From Pirellulaceae bacterium (GTDB taxonomy: Bacteria > Planctomycetota > Planctomycetia > Pirellulales > Pirellulaceae): DNA of 29,331 nt. Position numbers and translations under genes: made by a program. This document shows, one piece after another, positions 24,314-29,331 of the stretch; within the stretch, counting starts at the first letter, position 1, and each line of letters opens with the position of its first letter. The stretch covers positions 1 through 29,331 of the forward strand of contig JABDKS010000757.1 of assembly GCA_013002105.1 (NCBI GenBank), in the 5' to 3' direction. The notes below the pieces were generated by a model. That model saw only the letters and a program-made list of their open reading frames with translations. It was not told the origin of the DNA and ran no database searches.

Positions 24314-26725
24314 ATGGGCATGCACGGGCCCGAATCCAATCCCGACAACGATCGTCAAGAAGCAACGCAACAGGTGGTTGCCGAGCCGCCGGCGCGGCGC
24401 TGGACGCTGAGCGTGACGCGACAAGTGATTCGTTTTCGTGCTTTGGCAGTCTTATCGGCATTGCTCCTCTTTGCAATCGCCTATCCGCTTGCGCAGCAGA
24501 TGCAGATGGATCGCAGTATCGCCGCGATGTTCGATCCCGATGACGCGACCTTGGCGGATTATCAGCAACTACAAGCGGCTTTTGGCGGCAATGCGGTGGC
24601 AATCCTGGTCTATCGCGATACGAAATTGCTGTCGCCCGAGGGGTTTGATCGCAGTCGCGATATCTCGCAACAGGTCTCGAGCATTCCCGGTGTGACCGAA
24701 ATTCTCTCGCCGGCGATTCTGAGCGACTTGGTGGCCAAAATTCGGCCAGCGGGCATCTTGACTGGATTCTCCAGAAAAACACCGCCGTTGATGCGCAAGC
24801 GCGACGTCGTGGCCGTTGGCATCGACCGACTGTTTGCCGGGTACACTCACAGTCGTGATCATTCACGAGCCGCGGTGGTCGCGATGCTGGATCCGGCACA
24901 CGGGCCGCAGACAATCGATGACATCAAAGCGGTCGGTGCCGCGTTGCCACAACAGTATCCAGGCGTTGTGGACAACGTCGCGTTGGTTGGCGAACCGGTT
25001 CTGGTCCATGACGGGTTTGCCCTGATCGAGCGTGACGGCGCGACGTTGGCAACATGGACCGTTGTATTACTTTCGATCGTGGTGGTGATCTCCCTGGTTG
25101 ATCTGCGGTTTGTGCTGCTGATGGCCGCGATCATTGTTTGGTCGTTGACCGTGACCAAAGCAATCATGGTGCTGGTGGGGATCAGTTTGTCGTTGGTGTC
25201 AACCATCGTGACCGCGATCGTGACCGTGATCGCGGTGGCGGCCGTGCTGCACTTGGGCGTGCGGTTCCGCATTGCCCGCACACGAGGCGATGATCAACGC
25301 GCAGCGACCGAACGGTCGATGTCGTTATTGTTGATGCCGATTCTATGGACTTGCGCCACCGACGCAGCCGGCTTCGCCGCACTGCAATGGTCACACATTT
25401 TGCCAGTCCGACATTTTGGATGGATGATCGCGATTGCCTCGCTGTGCGTCTTTGTCGCCGTGCTGCTGTTTGCCCCGGCGCTGATGATGTTGCCCAATCT
25501 GAGTGTCGGTCAGCGATTGCACCTGTGGCAACGTCAGCTCGCACGACATCTGCGACGTGGCTGTTTGCATGTTGCGACGTGGTGTGTTGCACGTCGGTCT
25601 TTGGGAGTGTTGATCGTGATCATCTTGGTGGCGATCAGCGTCGTCGGTGTGTCGAAAACAGAAACCGAAACGAGTTTTTTACGCAACTTCCGTCCCGATA
25701 GTCAGATCGTCGTTCACTATGATCAAGTCGAACAATCATTCGGTGGAGCCGGCGTGTGGGACATCGTGATCGACGCGCCGCAGGAATTGACCAAGGAGTA
25801 TCTGGCCAAAGTGCTGGTGATGCAGCGGGCATTGCGAGAAATTGACGTCGATGGTGTGGCATTGACGAAAGTGATCAGTCTGGCCGACGCCGCGGAGATC
25901 GTCGGTCGTGCTCCGGCATTGAAACTGCTACCTCCGAGTGTTCGTTTACGGGGAATGCGTGTGGTCATGCCGGTTTTTGTCGATGCGTTGTTGACGCCGG
26001 CTGATGCGCAAAAATCCCAACGCCGCTTACGAATCATGTTGCGCAGCCGAGAGCATTTGGATGCACAGCAAAAACGAAATTTGATCGCTGCAGTCGAACG
26101 GACAGTGCGAGAACACACAACCGACGCAACGTTTCGCGAACTGGTAGCCGCCGACGGTCGTGCGGGTGATACGGCCAATGGGGCTGGTCAAAATCCGGGA
26201 CAGGTGACAGGTTACTATGTCATGATGGCACGGTTGGTCAGTCAATTAGTCCAAGACCAATGGCGATGTTTTTTGGCATCGAGTCTTTTGATCTGGGTGT
26301 TGCTGATGTTGGCAACACGGTCGATTCGTTTGGCCACCGCAGCGCTGTTGCCCAACTTGTTGCCGGTTTTCTTTGTGTTGGCAGTGGTGGGTTTGACCGG
26401 CGGGAAGATCAACATGGGCGCGGCGATGATCGCGGCGGTATCGATCGGTTTGTCGATTGATGGTTCGGTTCACTTTTTGGCCAGCTATCGGCGACATCGC
26501 TTGGCAGGTCACGGTGCGGATGTGTCGGCCACGCACGCCGCGGGCAACGTCGGTGTGCCGGTTCTGCTGGCGACGATCGCATTGGTGATTGGATTTAGCG
26601 TGTTGGCGACCAGCGAATTTGTTCCCACCGCAACGTTCGGTTTTTTAGTTGCCCTGACGTTGGCCGCCGGAACCGTGATCAACCTGACGTTACTACCCGC
26701 ATTTGTGTCACGGGTCGACCAATAG
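24314..26725 (+). CDS. RND superfamily exporter (MMPL/HAE3 type)
   Basis: The 803-residue protein has the RND duplication. One membrane helix near residues 43-60 is followed by a periplasmic domain (about 61-230) and five helices (about 235-400). A basic loop, helix LGVLIVIILVAISVVGV, a second periplasmic domain (to about 650) and the final helices follow. The fourth helix of the second half reads AAMIAAVSIGLSIDGSVHFL, matching the G-L-x-I-D-x-x-H-F motif of HAE3/MMPL pumps (usually D-Y before H-F). Such proteins export lipids, hopanoids or toxic hydrophobic compounds by proton motive force; no dedicated adaptor or outer-membrane gene is adjacent. ATGs at 24314 and 24320 are both possible. 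It ends just before a palindromic element. Confidence 0.88.
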   Translation: MGMHGPESNPDNDRQEATQQVVAEPPARRWTLSVTRQVIRFRALAVLSALLLFAIAYPLAQQMQMDRSIAAMFDPDDATLADYQQLQAAFGGNAVAILVYRDTKLLSPEGFDRSRDISQQVSSIPGVTEILSPAILSDLVAKIRPAGILTGFSRKTPPLMRKRDVVAVGIDRLFAGYTHSRDHSRAAVVAMLDPAHGPQTIDDIKAVGAALPQQYPGVVDNVALVGEPVLVHDGFALIERDGATLATWTVVLLSIVVVISLVDLRFVLLMAAIIVWSLTVTKAIMVLVGISLSLVSTIVTAIVTVIAVAAVLHLGVRFRIARTRGDDQRAATERSMSLLLMPILWTCATDAAGFAALQWSHILPVRHFGWMIAIASLCVFVAVLLFAPALMMLPNLSVGQRLHLWQRQLARHLRRGCLHVATWCVARRSLGVLIVIILVAISVVGVSKTETETSFLRNFRPDSQIVVHYDQVEQSFGGAGVWDIVIDAPQELTKEYLAKVLVMQRALREIDVDGVALTKVISLADAAEIVGRAPALKLLPPSVRLRGMRVVMPVFVDALLTPADAQKSQRRLRIMLRSREHLDAQQKRNLIAAVERTVREHTTDATFRELVAADGRAGDTANGAGQNPGQVTGYYVMMARLVSQLVQDQWRCFLASSLLIWVLLMLATRSIRLATAALLPNLLPVFFVLAVVGLTGGKINMGAAMIAAVSIGLSIDGSVHFLASYRRHRLAGHGADVSATHAAGNVGVPVLLATIALVIGFSVLATSEFVPTATFGFLVALTLAAGTVINLTLLPAFVSRVDQ

Positions 26726-26755
26726 GCATCCTGTTTTTACACGCGGGTAGATGGC

Positions 26756-26811
26756 GTATGTCAGGACCTGTCCTAGCAGGATTTGAATCGCCAGGACAGG
26801 TCCTGGCCTAC
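26756..26811. repeat. Paired-arm palindromic element, copy 2
   Basis: The arms at 26756-26777 and 26790-26811 surround a 12-base spacer. The right arm is the same 22-mer as in copy 1 (19800-19821); the left arm differs by two bases from that copy. It lies in the 99-base gap between convergent RND and AAA+ genes, a place for a bidirectional terminator. Occurrence of the same palindrome at two unrelated loci 7 kb apart indicates a dispersed family. Confidence 0.82.
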
Positions 26812-26824
26812 GAATGATTCCTTG

Positions 26825-28462
26825 CTATTTCACGGACAGCTGCGCCCAGTTTGCTTGTTGAACTTCGTCGCACTTGCCGCATTTGATGCGGCCGCCCAGT
26901 GACGTCGGTTCGATTCTTACTTTGCGATTGCAACCGCTGCAGACGATTCGCAGTTGGTGGGGCTGTTTGAGTAACTCACCGAGCATTCGGTGCGACAGAC
27001 CGGGGAAGCTAATATCATCCGCGGTCAGTCGCGTCAGCAGCGATTCGGTTAACTCGCTGACTTGCGCGATTCGGTCGGCCAGTTTCCTCACGGAGTCTTC
27101 GAAGGCGTTGCGAACCAGACGCCCGTTGCCGAAGTGGTGATCGCGATTGTGGTGTAAGTAATGAAAACCGACCAGCAACCGATGTCGGGCATCGCTGGGC
27201 AAATCGTACTGGTTGGCCTCGCACATCAATTCAAAAATCTGACCCAATTCGGCCGGACCGTAATCGTCAAAAACGATCTCTGTATTGATTCGCGATGAGA
27301 GTCCGGGATTACTTTGAATCATCTGCTTCATTTCGGCGCCATAGCCGGCCAGGATGACGGCCATCGAATCACGGTTGTCTTCCATCCGCTTGAGTAGCGT
27401 TTGAATCGCTTCGCGACCGTAGGCGTCATCGCCCGAGGCGTCCATCAAACTGTAGGCTTCGTCAATGAACAGCACGCCGCCGATCGCCGAGTCGCACAGT
27501 TTGTTGGTCTTGGGCGCGGTTTGTCCGGCGTATTCGGCCACCAGACCGCTGCGGTCCGTTTCAACGACGTGACCCGAGGGCAGTGTTCCCATTCCGCCCA
27601 AAATCTGCCCGACGATGCGGGCCACCGTGGTCTTGCCAGTACCGGGGTTGCCGACAAACGACATGTGCAGACTGATCGGCATCGTGGTCAAACCGGCATC
27701 GCGTCGTTCTTGTTGCAATCGCAGGAAGTTGGCGTAACTACGAACGCGGTCTTTGACGCTTTCGAGTCCGATCAGCGACTCCAATTCGTCCATCGCTTTT
27801 TGCAATCGCGATCGACGTTCGGCGTCGCTAATCGGTTCGTTGGCGGTCGGCAGCGTTGTATCTTGGGCCTGTTCTTTTTGTTGCGCCGATGCGGACCGAC
27901 CGGCCGAGGGTGCGGTAAGCGGAGCAAGATTCTCTTCGCCCTGCGCTGGGTGCAATGCCATATCGATCTCGCGCTGCAGGGTGTGCAGGGCGAGCGATTC
28001 TTCGGGCATCGTTTGGCCGTCGCATTTGGCGACCAAGTTGGCCAGCCGCATCACGATCGTTTCGACTTGTGCCTTGCTGTCGGCCAGCGGTTTGTAGCGG
28101 ACGAAGGGGGCGACCAGAGATTCCCAACTCAGCTGATCGGCTTGTTTAAATAGTCCAGTGGCGGCTTCGCGGAGTTGTTGCCCGCGGAGTTCTTCGCCCC
28201 AGAGGTGTTCGATCATCGCGGCGGCGACCAGTTTCTCGGGTCCGGTCCAGCGATCATCAGCCCGCACGATGGTGACGTAGACTTTGATCAGCAATCCCCG
28301 GTGCAGATCGTCCATCAGTTCGATGAAATGACTGCTGCTGCCTTGGATTTGAGTCGGATAACGGCGCACCATCCAATTGCCGCACTGCTGATAGAGCTTG
28401 CGACAATCGCGGATGACTCGGCGCAACATGCCGATCAGTCGTGCCTCATCAACGTGATTCAT
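26825..28462 (-). CDS. CbxX/CfxQ-type AAA+ ATPase with TerB-like head and C-terminal zinc ribbon
   Basis: The 545-residue cytoplasmic protein has three parts. Residues about 50-170 are helical and have the spacing of a TerB-like domain (VRADDRWTGPEKL, KCDGQTMPEESLAL); this part is tentative. An acidic low-complexity linker (about 172-220) follows. The AAA+ module of the CbbX/SpoVK family shows LIGLESVKDRVRSYANFL (230-247), Walker A GNPGTGKT (271-278), the pore loop LVAEYAGQTAPKT (307-319), Walker B LFIDEAYS (331-338), LAGYG (371-375) and arginine finger SNPGLSSRIN (384-393). Residues 508-531 hold two CxxC pairs (CSGC, CGKC), a zinc ribbon. Members remodel complexes (CbbX acts on rubisco); no rubisco gene is near, so the target is unknown. 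Confidence 0.87.
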   Translation of the reverse strand: MNHVDEARLIGMLRRVIRDCRKLYQQCGNWMVRRYPTQIQGSSSHFIELMDDLHRGLLIKVYVTIVRADDRWTGPEKLVAAAMIEHLWGEELRGQQLREAATGLFKQADQLSWESLVAPFVRYKPLADSKAQVETIVMRLANLVAKCDGQTMPEESLALHTLQREIDMALHPAQGEENLAPLTAPSAGRSASAQQKEQAQDTTLPTANEPISDAERRSRLQKAMDELESLIGLESVKDRVRSYANFLRLQQERRDAGLTTMPISLHMSFVGNPGTGKTTVARIVGQILGGMGTLPSGHVVETDRSGLVAEYAGQTAPKTNKLCDSAIGGVLFIDEAYSLMDASGDDAYGREAIQTLLKRMEDNRDSMAVILAGYGAEMKQMIQSNPGLSSRINTEIVFDDYGPAELGQIFELMCEANQYDLPSDARHRLLVGFHYLHHNRDHHFGNGRLVRNAFEDSVRKLADRIAQVSELTESLLTRLTADDISFPGLSHRMLGELLKQPHQLRIVCSGCNRKVRIEPTSLGGRIKCGKCDEVQQANWAQLSVK

Positions 28463-28524
28463 ACGCTGCGAAAAAGGACCCTCGAAACAAAAACCCAGCC
28501 AGCCAGTCTAATGACTCACCGGTC

Positions 28525-28557
28525 GAGCGTGCGACGACGATGGGCGTGCGACGACTT
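28525..28557 (+). repeat. REP-like direct repeat, left copy beside the RAYT gene
   Basis: GAGCGTGCGACGACGATGG plus GCGTGCGACGACTT (33 bases) contains GCGTGCGACGAC twice in tandem. It lies five bases beyond the transposase stop (28563). A 32/33 identical copy, same orientation, occurs at 29292-29324, so the gene is bracketed by the repeat. Confidence 0.75.
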
Positions 28558-28562
28558 TTGAC

Positions 28563-29213
28563 TTACGGCAATCTGCGATGGAGATACTGCCCGGGTTTTA
28601 ACTTGGCCTTCTTGGGGTTCTCGGCGATGTAGTCTCTTAGGTAGTCGTATTGTTCTGGACTGCGAACGAGATGATCAAAGGGCTCCTCTTGCCAGAAATC
28701 TCCTTTCTCTCCTATCGACTGATGAATGCGATAGGCGGTGTAGTGCATCCAGGAGTAGCACTGTTTGCTGAGTGCTTCCACGGTGGTGAATGCACAAAGC
28801 AGATGAACGTGGTTGGGCATGATCACGAAATCGCCCATGTGATAGCGATCGGAATCAAAGTGCATCAGCGATTTGGCAACGATCTGGGCCAATTCCGGCC
28901 GCTCCAATACGCAAGCTCCGTGGCATTGATCCAAAAAAGTTTCTCGTTGTCGATTGAATGTCGTCTTGAACTCATGTTGCGTCGACGGTTGCAAAAGCGG
29001 AATGATCTTTGACCAATGTAGACCGCTGGGGTTGATGCCACGGCGGGCAAGCCAATCTTGTCTCTCTCGCTCCCATCGCTGCAGAACTTCGCGAGCAATG
29101 GAGTCTCGAGTGCGAAACGTGATGAACACGACCGCGCCTGCTTGTGACCAGTGAGGCCGACAGTGTTCGCGAATCGAGAACTCTACTTCCGGATCAAAAA
29201 ACTCACCAAACAT
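28563..29213 (-). CDS. REP-associated tyrosine transposase (RAYT, Y1/HUH)
   Basis: The 216-residue protein has the Y1_Tnp (IS200-like) HUH fold of RAYT enzymes. A FITFRTRDS strand is at 30-38. The metal-binding motif MPNHVHLL has His135 and His137. YTAYRIHQSIGEKGDFWQEEPFDHLV then matches the RAYT linker. YDYLRDYIAENPKKAKL (189-205) holds candidate nucleophilic tyrosines (Y189, Y191, Y195). RAYTs cut and join single-stranded DNA at REP palindromes. There is no second transposase ORF. Direct and inverted repeats flank the gene on both sides, and it appears intact. The start is the ATG at 29213. Confidence 0.9.
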   Translation of the reverse strand: MFGEFFDPEVEFSIREHCRPHWSQAGAVVFITFRTRDSIAREVLQRWERERQDWLARRGINPSGLHWSKIIPLLQPSTQHEFKTTFNRQRETFLDQCHGACVLERPELAQIVAKSLMHFDSDRYHMGDFVIMPNHVHLLCAFTTVEALSKQCYSWMHYTAYRIHQSIGEKGDFWQEEPFDHLVRSPEQYDYLRDYIAENPKKAKLKPGQYLHRRLP

Positions 29214-29232
29214 CGCCAGAGAATATCAGAAA

Positions 29233-29305
29233 GTCGTCGCACGCTCCGCGGGCGAACGAGGGAGAAAATTGAAAATGTGCGTTCGCCCGCGGAGCGTGTG
29301 ACGAC
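29233..29305. repeat. Inverted repeat upstream of the RAYT gene
   Basis: 29233-29258 pairs with 29280-29305 over 26 bases with one mismatch, around a 21-base AT-rich loop. The arms contain CGTTCGCCCGCGGAGCGTG and its complement. The right arm runs into the direct repeat at 29292-29324. This is the bipartite palindrome expected of a REP/BIME unit that a RAYT would recognise. Confidence 0.8.
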
Positions 29306-29324
29306 GATGGGCGTGCGACGACTT
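29292..29324 (+). repeat. REP-like direct repeat, right copy
   Basis: This matches 28525-28557 with one substitution (GCGTGTGACG instead of GCGTGCGACG). Seven bases remain before the window ends, so the repeat cluster may continue beyond it. Confidence 0.75.
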
Positions 29325-29331
29325 ACGGACG

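Noticed and set aside
28563..29213. Classical IS200/IS605 insertion sequence
   Set aside because: No tnpB or omega-RNA-like partner is present, and the linker and context fit the RAYT group better; the flanking repeats are REP-like rather than IS ends.

Overview
The window looks like chromosomal DNA of a planctomycete, most likely of the Pirellulaceae (Rhodopirellula-like). The evidence is the mix of families: an SHD1-domain secreted protein, a ThuA-domain protein, a DUF1080 (3-keto-disaccharide hydrolase) protein, a Tat-exported TIM-barrel isomerase, a CE15 esterase and a HEAT-repeat lipoprotein. Moderate-to-high GC, weak or absent Shine-Dalgarno sites on most genes, and many small palindromic intergenic repeats agree with this. 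It is an inference from gene content, not from a marker gene.

Layout. 1-1094 holds no supportable gene. Its first ~830 bases are three degenerate tandem copies of a ~295 bp unit built round an ACGCAAAGACGC hairpin. 1095-1556 encodes a small exported protein with three runs of five histidines spaced exactly seven residues apart, the most unusual coding feature here. 1751-3306 (minus) is a FetA/FetB-type ABC exporter pair. 3584-4711 (plus) is an acyltransferase-3 membrane protein. A long minus-strand block (4773-13265) encodes, in transcription order, a DinB-like protein, a CE15 glucuronoyl esterase, helicase HrpB, a beta-hydroxyacid dehydrogenase, a HEAT lipoprotein and the SHD1 protein. A 114 bp inverted-repeat element lies between hrpB and the dehydrogenase.

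13456-16683 (plus) encodes a ThuA-domain protein, a small membrane protein and a divergent sigma-70-like protein. 16738-19396 (minus) encodes a Tat-exported TIM-barrel isomerase, a DUF1853 protein and a DUF1080 protein. After a 443 bp repeat-filled gap come an exported MsrA and an overlapping unknown secreted protein (minus). A thioesterase/membrane-protein pair follows (plus), then a GT39-type glycosyltransferase with a small acidic partner (minus). Only 33 bp from the glycosyltransferase, and divergent from it, is an RND/MMPL-type exporter (plus). The window ends with a TerB-like/AAA+/zinc-ribbon protein and a REP-associated tyrosine transposase flanked by direct and inverted repeats.

Functional themes are envelope and metal or oxidative-stress functions (FetAB, His-heptad protein, exported MsrA, RND pump), polysaccharide and keto-sugar metabolism (CE15, ThuA, DUF1080, TIM barrel), and noncoding palindromic repeats with one plausible mobilising enzyme (RAYT). 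No tRNA, rRNA, CRISPR array, prophage or classical insertion sequence was recognised.
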